A stretch of DNA of 64,000 nt, from assembly GCF_034087045.1 (NCBI RefSeq), contig NZ_CP139247.1:5234001-5298000 (forward strand), given 5' to 3'. The notes below the pieces were generated by a model. That model did not search any database. It worked only from the letters and a program-made list of their open reading frames with translations, and was not told the origin of the DNA. The translations under genes were made by a program, and so were the position numbers. Position 1 is the first letter of the stretch, and each line of letters starts with the position of its first letter. Below are positions 53,335-62,319 of the stretch, piece after piece. The DNA comes from Chitinophaga sancti (GTDB lineage Bacteria; Bacteroidota; Bacteroidia; Chitinophagales; Chitinophagaceae).

Positions 53335-53706
53335 ATGACAAAGGCATTTTCATACATATTACTCTTCCTACATATTGCGACTACAATGTTTATCCCGGTC
53401 GCGGATGAGAAGGATATTTATGATACCCGGGGCCGACAAATCAATGATGTCAACACACTCTTCGATTTTGTCAACCATGTTGTGCTGGGCAATACAGAGG
53501 TCACCCAGCAGGACGAAGACGATGATCAGCCACACTATTTCACCGGAAGCAATAGCGTGTCTTATTATATCTCAAGTCAACAGGAAATCGCCTGTAGCAG
53601 GCAGGAACCCTCTACCATCGATTTAGCTGTAGCGTATCCGCTATTGGCAGTACAAAAGCCACTGGCCATCGCTTACGAAATTCTCACACCACCCCCGGAA
53701 GTCTAA
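53335..53706 (+). CDS. exported protein of unknown function, first gene of the efflux operon
   Basis: A 123-residue protein with an N-terminal signal-like helix (SYILLFLHIATTMFIPV) and a polar, acidic body (QQDEDDDQPHYF) ending in TPPPEV. No Cys-, Met- or His-rich metal motif. Not recognised. It directly precedes the TolC/CusB/CusA-type genes, 105 bases before the TolC gene, and has its own promoter, so it may be an accessory periplasmic factor of the pump. Confidence 0.6.
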   Translation: MTKAFSYILLFLHIATTMFIPVADEKDIYDTRGRQINDVNTLFDFVNHVVLGNTEVTQQDEDDDQPHYFTGSNSVSYYISSQQEIACSRQEPSTIDLAVAYPLLAVQKPLAIAYEILTPPPEV

Positions 53707-53811
53707 ATTTTACTTTATAAGCCATGAACTTTTATCAGCTTTTCAGGTTGATAAAGGAGCTTCGTGTACTTACAGGTCTAACACATTAAAATAGTATTAA
53801 ATTCAAATCAG

Positions 53812-55110
53812 ATGTATAGTCGGGATTCTAAAACAAAGCGCCCTCCCCGGATTGTAGCCAGTTGTATCATTATGTTGTTATTTGCATTCAAGGCATCTGC
53901 ACAAGACACCGTGCATATTAGTCTGCAGGATGCGGAGAAACAATTCCTGGATAAAAACCTGGACCTGCTGGCAGAGAAATACAATATCTCTATCGCCCGC
54001 GCGCAGATCATCCAGTCTAAATTGTACAACAATCCCACCCTTCAGTTGAGCGGGAACCTGTACAATCCTGACAGGAAACAATTTTTTGATGTCAGCAATC
54101 AACATGGTCAATATGAGATCGGCATTACCCAGCTCATCTCGTTGGCAGGTAAAAGAAACAAACAGGTAAAACTGGCGCAAACAACTGCGGCCATGTCTGA
54201 AAATGCTTTCTTCGATCTGCTGAGAACCCTGCGCTACTCTCTCCGTAGCAACTTCTTCCAGGCTTACTACCTGCAGAATTCGATGAGGGCGTATGCTGAC
54301 CAGATCACCGCTCTTGAGAAGATGGATGCCACCTACAAGGATTTACAGTCCAAAGGCCTCGTCACTCTGAAAGATGCCGTACGTCTCCGCTCCCTGCTCT
54401 ATAGTCTCAAAGCGGACCGCACTGCTATGGAAAACCAGGTGCTCGATATCGAATCTGAACTGCAGATCCTGCTTGCTAATAATCATGCATATTATATCAT
54501 TGATTTGCCTGAAAATGCAGCAGCAAACCTACCTGCTATCCGCAATACCAGCCTGGCCAGTCTGGTTGACACCGCATATGCCAACCGCCAGGATCTGCTG
54601 ATGGCCCAAAACAATCTGCTCTATAACCAGCAAAACCTGAAACTGCAAAAAGCCATGGCTGTACCTGACCTGAACCTCGGTGCAGACTTCGATAAGCGCG
54701 GCAGCTTCGTGGACAATGCTTCTTTTCTTACTGTCGGTATTGACCTCCCCTTCTTCAACAGGAACCAGGGTAATATCAAATCTGCCAGCTACAGCATCGA
54801 TCAGAATAAGCTACAGTTAACTCAGCAAACTCAAAAGGTGGAAAATGAAGTGCAGACCGCTTATGTGAAAGCATTGAACACAGACAAAATGCTGGAATCA
54901 GTAGATCCGGAGTTCCGTGGACAGTTCGAACAACTGCTGAAATCAGTGACTGACAACTTCCTGAAAAAGAACCTCAGCCTGCTGGAGCTCACCGACTTCT
55001 ACGACTCTTATAAAGAAAATATGCTGCAACTAAACCAATTGCAAAATGATAGGATGCAAGCTATTGAGACGCTCAATTTCGCAGTTGGTAAAACTTTGTT
55101 CAATAATTAA
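53812..55110 (+). CDS. TolC/CusC-family outer-membrane efflux protein
   Basis: A 432-residue outer-membrane channel subunit of a tripartite efflux pump. Signal peptide (to about 30, ending ASAQ), then two OEP repeat regions rich in long helices (ISLQDAEKQFLDKNLDLLAEKYNI; ENEVQTAYVKALNTDKMLE) and the beta-strand parts YEIGITQLISLAGKR and LTVGIDLPFFNRNQGN. The Bacteroidota CzcC-type sequence is typical and the length normal. The adaptor gene follows 19 bases later. Confidence 0.92.
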   Translation: MYSRDSKTKRPPRIVASCIIMLLFAFKASAQDTVHISLQDAEKQFLDKNLDLLAEKYNISIARAQIIQSKLYNNPTLQLSGNLYNPDRKQFFDVSNQHGQYEIGITQLISLAGKRNKQVKLAQTTAAMSENAFFDLLRTLRYSLRSNFFQAYYLQNSMRAYADQITALEKMDATYKDLQSKGLVTLKDAVRLRSLLYSLKADRTAMENQVLDIESELQILLANNHAYYIIDLPENAAANLPAIRNTSLASLVDTAYANRQDLLMAQNNLLYNQQNLKLQKAMAVPDLNLGADFDKRGSFVDNASFLTVGIDLPFFNRNQGNIKSASYSIDQNKLQLTQQTQKVENEVQTAYVKALNTDKMLESVDPEFRGQFEQLLKSVTDNFLKKNLSLLELTDFYDSYKENMLQLNQLQNDRMQAIETLNFAVGKTLFNN

Positions 55111-55129
55111 TCACAACCTTAGTAAAGTC

Positions 55130-56212
55130 ATGAAACCTTTTGTTATATATCTCTTTCCTGTTGCACTCGGATGCATGCTTACTGCATGTGGTGGTCACAC
55201 GCCTGAAGTAGTCAAAGATGAAAACGCACTGTCAGATAGCCTGGTAAAGAATGTGCAAACCGCACCAGCTACATTTGAAAATCCTTCGGAAACTATCAAA
55301 CTGAATGGTAAGATCGTTCCGGACGAAACCAAAGAAGCAAAAGTATATGCGCTGGTAAGTGGTAAGATCAGATCTGTGAATGTAGAACTGGGCGATTTTG
55401 TAAAACAGGGTCAGCTCCTTGCCGTACTGCAGAGTACCGAAGTAGCAGGCATCAGCAACGATGTATCTGTGGCCGAGTCCAATGTAGCCCTGGCGAAGAA
55501 AAATGTTGAAACCCAGAAGTCTCTCTTCGAAGGTAACCTCGCTACCCAACAGGATTACCTGGGTGCACAGATCGAAGAAAAGAAAGCTGAATCTGAACTG
55601 AACCGCGCCCGCTCCGTAGCCAGCATCACCGGTGGCAGCAGCTCTGCATATACTTTGAAAGCACCGATCAGCGGTTATATAATTGAGAAAAATATTAGCA
55701 ACAACTCCGAAGTTCGCCAGGACAATAGCGCGAACCTCTTCACTGTTGCAGATCTGAATACCGTATGGATCATCGCAAATGTATACGAAGCAGATATTCC
55801 TGCTATCAAACTGGGCGACGAAGTACGTGTCACTACCCTCGCAAATCCTGAAAAGGATTACATCGGTAAGATCGACAAAGTATACAATGTACTGGATCCG
55901 GCCAACCGTACCATGCAGGTGCGTATCAGCATGCAGAATACAAGCGGGGAACTGAAACCAGAGATGTTTGCCACTGTTAAAGTAAATACCAAACCAGCCG
56001 CTACCAGCATGCTGAGCATCCCTGCCAATGCAGTGGTGATGGACAACAGCAAGCAGTATGTAGTAGTAAAAACTGCCAAAGGGCTTGAAATCCGGGAGAT
56101 CAAAGTAATTCGCCGTATTGACAACAGGGCGTTTATCTCTGGTCTGCAGGTAAATGACCAGGTGGTGACCAGCTCACAGGTATTTATTTATGATGCCCTT
56201 AATACAAAATAA
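55130..56212 (+). CDS. RND efflux periplasmic adaptor lipoprotein (CusB/CzcB-type)
   Basis: A 360-residue membrane-fusion protein linking the RND pump to the TolC channel. The ATG at 55130 gives a lipoprotein signal (lipobox LTAC, Cys21); the frame is open 28 codons further up, inside the TolC gene, but that would hide the signal. Lipoyl/barrel-sandwich halves (YALVSGKIRSVNVELGDFVKQGQLLA, TLKAPISGYIIEKNIS), an alpha-hairpin between them (about 105-165), a beta-barrel (VWIIANVYEADIPAIKLGDEVRV) and a membrane-proximal domain (IPANAVVMDNSKQYV) are present. No His-rich or DUF3347 metal domain is fused. Confidence 0.93.
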   Translation: MKPFVIYLFPVALGCMLTACGGHTPEVVKDENALSDSLVKNVQTAPATFENPSETIKLNGKIVPDETKEAKVYALVSGKIRSVNVELGDFVKQGQLLAVLQSTEVAGISNDVSVAESNVALAKKNVETQKSLFEGNLATQQDYLGAQIEEKKAESELNRARSVASITGGSSSAYTLKAPISGYIIEKNISNNSEVRQDNSANLFTVADLNTVWIIANVYEADIPAIKLGDEVRVTTLANPEKDYIGKIDKVYNVLDPANRTMQVRISMQNTSGELKPEMFATVKVNTKPAATSMLSIPANAVVMDNSKQYVVVKTAKGLEIREIKVIRRIDNRAFISGLQVNDQVVTSSQVFIYDALNTK

Positions 56213-56215
56213 TCC

Positions 56216-59200
56216 ATGCAGAAAGTCATAAAAAAAATAATTGCTTTTTCGTTAAAGAATAAGCTTTTCATAGGTTTTGCGACCATCATCCTCATCGTAT
56301 GGGGAGTGATCGCATTCAAAAATATTCCCATCGAGGCTTTTCCGGATGTAACGAATACCCAGATCACGATCATTACCCAATGGCCTGGCAGAAGTGCCGA
56401 AGAGGTAGAAAAGTTTGTGACGGTGCCCGTGGAAATAGCCATGAACCCTGTACAGAAAAAAGAATCCGTTCGTTCTACAACGGTATTCGGTCTGTCAGTG
56501 GTGAAAGTGATCTTTGAGGATGGTGTGGACGATGCGTTTGCCCGTCAGCAGGTCAACAACCTGCTTCGTGATGTGGAACTGCCTGATGGTGCAGACCCCG
56601 ATGTACAGCCCCCTACCGGCCCCACCGGAGAGATCTTCCGCTATACGCTGGAGAGCAAAACCAAGACGGTGAGAGAACTGAAAACACTGCAGGACTGGGT
56701 GATTGAACGTCGCCTGTTGAATGTACCGGGTGTTGGCGATGTGGTGAGCTTTGGGGGTGAAGTAAAGACATATGAAATTGCCGTAAACCCACAGAAACTC
56801 GCTTCTTATGATATCACCCCACTGGATGTATCGAACGCGATTTCGAAAAGTAATATCAACGTTGGTGGTGATGTGATCGTAGATAACTCACAGGCTTACG
56901 TAGTGCGTGGTATTGGTTTGCTGAACAATGCAGAAGAAATTGGTAACATCATCGTAGACAATATCAATGGTACGCCTATCCTGGTCAAAGATATCGGTAC
57001 TGTGTCTATCTCTGCCCTGCCACGCTTAGGGCAGGTAGGCCGTGACAAACAGAACGATGTGGTAGAAGGTATCATCGTAATGCGTAAAGGTGAAAACCCA
57101 AGTGAGGTAATCAAACGCGTGCAGGATAGGATCACTTACCTGAACGAAAAAGTGCTGCCTCCCGATGTAAAGATCAATACATTCTATAACCGTAGCGACC
57201 TGATCGAATTCGCGACACACACCGTATTGCACAACATGCTGGAAGGTATCATCTTCGTAACGGTGATCGTATTCCTCTTTATGGCTGACTGGCGTACGAC
57301 CGTGATCGTGGCGATTGTAATTCCGCTGGCACTGCTGTTTGCATTTATCTGTCTCACACTGAAAGGCATGTCTGCGAACCTGCTGTCGATGGGGGCGATT
57401 GACTTCGGTATCATCATTGACGGAGCCGTTGTGATGGTGGAAGGGATCTTTGTATTGTTAGATCAGCGGGCACACCAGATGGGTATGGAGCGGTTCAACA
57501 AACTCTCTAAACTGGGTATCATCAAGAATACCGGTGGCGAACTGGGTAAAGCGATCTTCTTCTCCAAACTGATCATCATCGCAGGTCTGTTGCCTATCTT
57601 CTCTTTCCAGAAAGTAGAAGGTAAGATGTTCTCTCCGCTGGCCTGGACACTGGGCTTTGCGCTATTAGGTGCATTGATCCTCACCCTCACCCTGATTCCA
57701 TTGCTCAGTAGTATTTTACTGCGTAAGAATGTAAGAGAAAAACACAATATTTTTGTGGAGTTCATTACCAATGGTGTAATGAAAATGTTCGCCTGGACAT
57801 ATAGGAACAAACGCCTCTCTTTGCTGGTTGCAGTGGGTTTAGTGGTGGTAGGTCTGTTCAACTTCAAATTCCTGGGTAGTGAATTCCTGCCTGAGCTGGA
57901 TGAAGGTGCGATCTATATCCGTGCTACCTGTCCGCTCAGCGTATCGCTGGAAGAATCCAAATCAATCGCCAACAAAATGCGGCGTATTATCCTGTCTTAT
58001 CCGGAGGTAAAACAGGTGATGTCACAAACCGGTCGTCCAAACGATGGTACGGATGCAACAGGGTTCTACAACATCGAATTCCACGTAGATATCTATCCAA
58101 AAAAACAATGGAAGAGCGGTATTACGAAAGAAGAATTGATTGACCGTATGCAGCAGAAACTGGCAGTGTATCCGGGTATCAACCTGAACTTCTCCCAGCC
58201 GATCATGGACAACGTGGAAGAAGCGGTATCAGGCGTGAAAGGTTCCCTGTGTGTGAAGATCTATGGAGATAGTCTGGTGTATACTGAAGGCAAAGCCAAT
58301 CAGGTATATGATATCATGAAGAACATTCCGGGTGTTACAGACTTAGGCGTCATCAAGAACATTGGGCAGCCTGAAATGGATATCGAACTGGATGAAAATA
58401 AAATGGCGCTGTATGGAGTAACGACTGCCGATGCGAATGCGATTATCGAAATGGCAATTGGTGGTAAAGCCGTTACACAGATCTATGAAGGTGAGCGTAA
58501 GTTCCAGCTGCGTCTGCGTTATGATGAGCAATACCGTAACAATGCAGAAGCAATCAGTGACCTGATGGTACCTACCCTGCGTGGTGCAAAAGTACCTATC
58601 AAGAACATTGCGAACATCAAGACCCTGACTGGCCCGAGCATCATTTTCAGAGATGATAACAGGCGCTATACAGCCGTGAAGTTCTCCGTACGTGGTCGAG
58701 ATATGGGTAGTGTGATTGCAGAAGCACAGGCCAAAGTGAATAAGAATGTGAAGCTGGATAAAGGCTATGAAATGCAGTGGGCGGGTGACTTTGAAAACCA
58801 GCAACGTGCCACTCAACGTCTGACCCAGGTTGTACCAATCAGTTTGATGCTGATCTTCCTCATCCTGTTTGTGATGTTTGGCAACGTGAAGGATGCGGGC
58901 CTTGTATTGATCAACGTACCATTTGCCATCATCGGGGGTATCGCTGCCCTGCTCATAAGTAACACAAACTTTAGTATCTCTGCGGGTATCGGTTTTATTG
59001 CACTCTTTGGTATCTGTATACAGAACGGGGTGATCCTCATATCGGTGTTTAAGAATAACATGGGTAAAGTGAAAAAGCACGACTTCAACCACCATACACT
59101 GGAAATATCCATACGTGATGGGGTACGCGAAAGGGTACGTCCGGTGGTAATGACAGCACTCATGGCGGCAATCGGGTTGTTACCGGCAGCATTGTCCAAA

Positions 59201-59338
59201 GGAATTGGTTCCGAGACCTCCAAACCACTGGCAATTGTGGTGATTGGAGGGCTGATTACGGCAACAATTCTGACGCTGTTAGTATTCCCGCTGTTCTTCT
59301 ATCTTGGATATAGAAAAGTTGGTCAGAAAATGGATTAA
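56216..59338 (+). CDS. heavy-metal efflux RND pump (CusA/CzcA family)
   Basis: A 1,040-residue inner-membrane proton antiporter, 12 TM segments in two halves with large periplasmic loops (about 35-335 and 555-860). Visible: N-terminal QWPGRSAEEVEKFVTVPVE, the TM4 proton-relay motif DFGIIIDGAVVMVE (396-409) of the HME-RND family, and GRPNDGTDATGFYN. The region where CusA has its copper-binding Met (LLYMPST) reads AIYIRATCPL here, so Cu/Ag specificity is not supported; a CzcA-type divalent metal is as likely. It starts 3 bases after the adaptor stop and ends the operon. Confidence 0.93.
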   Translation: MQKVIKKIIAFSLKNKLFIGFATIILIVWGVIAFKNIPIEAFPDVTNTQITIITQWPGRSAEEVEKFVTVPVEIAMNPVQKKESVRSTTVFGLSVVKVIFEDGVDDAFARQQVNNLLRDVELPDGADPDVQPPTGPTGEIFRYTLESKTKTVRELKTLQDWVIERRLLNVPGVGDVVSFGGEVKTYEIAVNPQKLASYDITPLDVSNAISKSNINVGGDVIVDNSQAYVVRGIGLLNNAEEIGNIIVDNINGTPILVKDIGTVSISALPRLGQVGRDKQNDVVEGIIVMRKGENPSEVIKRVQDRITYLNEKVLPPDVKINTFYNRSDLIEFATHTVLHNMLEGIIFVTVIVFLFMADWRTTVIVAIVIPLALLFAFICLTLKGMSANLLSMGAIDFGIIIDGAVVMVEGIFVLLDQRAHQMGMERFNKLSKLGIIKNTGGELGKAIFFSKLIIIAGLLPIFSFQKVEGKMFSPLAWTLGFALLGALILTLTLIPLLSSILLRKNVREKHNIFVEFITNGVMKMFAWTYRNKRLSLLVAVGLVVVGLFNFKFLGSEFLPELDEGAIYIRATCPLSVSLEESKSIANKMRRIILSYPEVKQVMSQTGRPNDGTDATGFYNIEFHVDIYPKKQWKSGITKEELIDRMQQKLAVYPGINLNFSQPIMDNVEEAVSGVKGSLCVKIYGDSLVYTEGKANQVYDIMKNIPGVTDLGVIKNIGQPEMDIELDENKMALYGVTTADANAIIEMAIGGKAVTQIYEGERKFQLRLRYDEQYRNNAEAISDLMVPTLRGAKVPIKNIANIKTLTGPSIIFRDDNRRYTAVKFSVRGRDMGSVIAEAQAKVNKNVKLDKGYEMQWAGDFENQQRATQRLTQVVPISLMLIFLILFVMFGNVKDAGLVLINVPFAIIGGIAALLISNTNFSISAGIGFIALFGICIQNGVILISVFKNNMGKVKKHDFNHHTLEISIRDGVRERVRPVVMTALMAAIGLLPAALSKGIGSETSKPLAIVVIGGLITATILTLLVFPLFFYLGYRKVGQKMD

Positions 59339-59372
59339 TTCACTTTCATAAAGCCGGCCGCAGGCCAGCGCT

Positions 59373-59416
59373 AAAAAGGAAGGCTTCCGCTGTACGTGGA
59401 AGCCTTCCTTTTTGTT
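59373..59416. terminator. terminator after the efflux operon
   Basis: A 16-bp stem AAAAAGGAAGGCTTCC (59373-59388) with 59398-59413 and a T-run, 34 bases after the pump stop. Confidence 0.85.
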
Positions 59417-59490
59417 TTTATTAACATAATTTACCTATATTCAATTAAAATTATACACCCCGTCAATCAAAATCGAAAAATCGCCACTAT

Positions 59491-62241
59491 ATGAAGAACT
59501 GCTTTGCAAAAGCCAGTCTGTGCTGTATGCTGTTATTACAGCTTTTCACGTTAGCATACGCCCAGCAAAAGACCATTACCGGTACTGTAACCAATAAGAC
59601 GACCGGCGAACCCCTACCTGGTGTAACCGTTAGTTTAAAAGGTACCCTGTCAGGGACTATCACAGATGGCAGCGGCCATTATAAATTTACCACGACCCGA
59701 TCGTTGCCGCTGACACTTATATTCTCATCTGTAGGTTTTAAAAGCGAACAGGTACAGGTCTCGAATCAGGAAAGTAACAATATTCAGCTGAGCTCCACCG
59801 AAATCCTGGGTGAAGAAGTGGTAGTCGCCGCCAGCCGGGTATCAGAATCTATCCTTGCTTCTCCTGTGTCTATCGAAAAACTCAATGCTACCGCCATCAG
59901 GGATATACCTACCCCCAATTTCTACGATGCACTCCCCTCTCTGAAAGGCGTAGAAACCAGTATGCAAAGCCTTACCTTCCGTACCGTCACTACCCGTGGT
60001 TTCAATACCAATGGAAACACCCGTTTCAATCAGCTGGTAGATGGTATGGATAACCAGGCTCCCGGTCTCAACTTCTCTGTAGGAAACATATTAGGCCTGT
60101 CCGAACTGGATGTCGCTTCTGTAGAATTACTGCCCGGTGCATCTTCCGCCCTGTATGGTGCAGGTGGTATGAACGGTACCCTGCTCATGACCAGCAAAAG
60201 CCCTTTTGATTACCAGGGACTGAGCCTTCGCTTACAGAGTGGGGTAAACCATGTAGGTAAGCAGCAACAACCTTATGTAGGTTTTATTCCGGACATTTCT
60301 GCCCGCTATGCAAAAGCTTTTGGTCGCTTTGCGTTTAAGCTGAACGTCTGCTACCTGCAGGCAGATGACTGGCAGGCTTTGGATTCTACTAATTATGACC
60401 GTTTAAATGGCAAGACAAAAGCAGGTTTCTCACATGCCTCAGATCCCAATTATGATGGGGTGAATGTCTATGGTGATGAAATCACGACTACCTACGGCGC
60501 CAGCGCCGGTTACCTGAATGGGTTGGCAGTGTCCCGTACAGGTTACAGGGAAAAAGACCTGGTGGATTATGGTACTAAGAGTTTAAAATTAAGCGGTGCT
60601 TTACATTATAAATTCACCGATAACCTGGAAGGTATTATTCAGGGGAACTGGGGTAAAGGTACCACGGTGTATACCGGCTCTGACCGCTACTCTCTCCGCA
60701 ATTTTGATATGGGACAGTATAAGGTGGAACTGAGAGGCAAGCGCTTCTATTTAAGAGCATATACCACACAGGAACGCTCCGGCGAAGCCTACAACGCAAC
60801 TGCGCTGGGTACCCTGCTCAATGAATCTTACAGTCCAAGTGCTACCTACGATGCCAATGGCGCTGTAACAGGCGGCTGGTTTGCAGAATATGCCACTGTT
60901 TACAACCAGGCAAGACTGGGTGTATTTCAGGGTGCACCGGGTGTAAAAACGGATCAGGAAGCACATGCCATTGCCCGTGGATATGCAGACAGAAACCGTT
61001 TAATACCAGGTTCTGCAAACTTTAACACCGCGAAAAAGACAATTACGGAACGCTACATCGGGTTTGGCACTGATCGTAATGGTGCTAAATTCAATGATAA
61101 AACCAACCTGTATCACTATGAAGGATTCTATAATTTCACAGATCATGTAAAAGTACTGGAATTGCAGGCAGGAGCTAGTTTCCGCCATTACGCACTTAAC
61201 TCAGACGGTACCATCTTCGACGATGCAAACGGAAGTATTGGTATCAATGAATACGGTGGCTTTGTTCAGGTGGGTAAGAAACTGGTGAATGACAGGATTA
61301 AGCTGACAGGTTCTGTGCGCTATGATAAGAACGAAAACTTTGATGGCAGGTTTACACCCCGTATCTCAGGTGTGTTCACTGTAGCACCACAACACAATAT
61401 CCGTCTCTCCTTCCAGACAGCTTATCGTAATCCTACCAACCAGGACCAGTATATAGATTTGCCTATCCGCTCCAATACAAGACTGATTGGTGGCTTACCT
61501 GCATTGATCTCAAAGTATGACCTGTATAATACAAAAGGCTATACACAGGCAAGTGTACAGCAATATGCTGCAACAGGCGATCCTACCAAACTGGAAGCGT
61601 ATACCTTTGGCAAGTTCAGACCAGAGAGCGTGAGTTCATATGAAGTAGGCTATAAGGGGCTGATCAATAACCGCCTGTTGATAGATGCGTACTACTATTA
61701 CAGCAAGTATAAAAACTTCCTTTCTTACCTGGTATTGATCCAGCCTACACAACCGCTGGCTTCCGATCCATCATTTAGCAGAGCGAATATCTTTGCGACT
61801 TATGTAAACAATCCTTCTGATGTGGTCACACAAGGGGGTGCTTTGGGATTGGATTATTTGATTGGTAAATGGACCGTTACCGGCAATGTATCTTACAATG
61901 ATATCACGAAGGATTCAAAAACATTGTCTAATTCATTTAACACGCCTAAATATCGTTTCAATCTGGGCTTGTCAAACAGGAATGTATATAAGAATCTTGG
62001 ATTTAATGTAATGTACAGATGGCAGGATGCCTTTACGTGGAATAGTAGCTTTGTACAGGGTGAAGTTGCAGCCTATGCTACGCTGGATGCACAGGTGAGC
62101 TATAGAATTCCAAAAGTGAATGCAACGATTAAAGTGGGTGGTTCCAATATAACAAACCATTACTATCAAACATCATTCGGTAATCCAAAGGCAGGAGGTA
62201 TTTATTATATCTCTTTGCTGTTCGAAGACCTTCTGAAATAA
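59491..62241 (+). CDS. TonB-dependent receptor with carboxypeptidase-like N-terminal domain
   Basis: A 916-residue outer-membrane importer. Signal peptide to about 24 (ending AYAQ), carboxypeptidase-regulatory-like domain (about 28-110; GTVTNKTTGEPLPGVTVSLKG), TonB-box-like linker EEVVVAASRVSE, plug (about 125-240; VTTRGFNTNGN, LVDGMDNQAPG, LLPGASSALYGAGGMNG) and barrel ending YYISLLFEDLLK. No SusD partner is adjacent, so it is a stand-alone receptor. The C-terminus resembles that of the truncated receptor at 63763-64000. Ligand unknown. Confidence 0.93.
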   Translation: MKNCFAKASLCCMLLLQLFTLAYAQQKTITGTVTNKTTGEPLPGVTVSLKGTLSGTITDGSGHYKFTTTRSLPLTLIFSSVGFKSEQVQVSNQESNNIQLSSTEILGEEVVVAASRVSESILASPVSIEKLNATAIRDIPTPNFYDALPSLKGVETSMQSLTFRTVTTRGFNTNGNTRFNQLVDGMDNQAPGLNFSVGNILGLSELDVASVELLPGASSALYGAGGMNGTLLMTSKSPFDYQGLSLRLQSGVNHVGKQQQPYVGFIPDISARYAKAFGRFAFKLNVCYLQADDWQALDSTNYDRLNGKTKAGFSHASDPNYDGVNVYGDEITTTYGASAGYLNGLAVSRTGYREKDLVDYGTKSLKLSGALHYKFTDNLEGIIQGNWGKGTTVYTGSDRYSLRNFDMGQYKVELRGKRFYLRAYTTQERSGEAYNATALGTLLNESYSPSATYDANGAVTGGWFAEYATVYNQARLGVFQGAPGVKTDQEAHAIARGYADRNRLIPGSANFNTAKKTITERYIGFGTDRNGAKFNDKTNLYHYEGFYNFTDHVKVLELQAGASFRHYALNSDGTIFDDANGSIGINEYGGFVQVGKKLVNDRIKLTGSVRYDKNENFDGRFTPRISGVFTVAPQHNIRLSFQTAYRNPTNQDQYIDLPIRSNTRLIGGLPALISKYDLYNTKGYTQASVQQYAATGDPTKLEAYTFGKFRPESVSSYEVGYKGLINNRLLIDAYYYYSKYKNFLSYLVLIQPTQPLASDPSFSRANIFATYVNNPSDVVTQGGALGLDYLIGKWTVTGNVSYNDITKDSKTLSNSFNTPKYRFNLGLSNRNVYKNLGFNVMYRWQDAFTWNSSFVQGEVAAYATLDAQVSYRIPKVNATIKVGGSNITNHYYQTSFGNPKAGGIYYISLLFEDLLK

Positions 62242-62261
62242 ATAAATAAAAAAACAAACTC

Positions 62262-62306
62262 AAAATTGAAACGCTTTTGCCAGAGGCAAAAGCGTTTCAA
62301 TTTTTG
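62262..62306. terminator. bidirectional 20-bp terminator
   Basis: A perfect 20-bp stem (62262-62281 with 62285-62304) with an AGA loop, between the convergent TonB receptor and sulfatase genes. Confidence 0.9.
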
Positions 62307-62319
62307 TACGCCAAAATAT

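Noticed and set aside
55046..55129. Earlier start for the adaptor gene inside the TolC gene
   Set aside because: It would bury the lipoprotein signal peptide that begins at the ATG at 55130.
58343..59095. 250-codon minus-strand frame within the RND pump gene
   Set aside because: Antisense to conserved pump sequence, His/Thr-rich without domain motifs.
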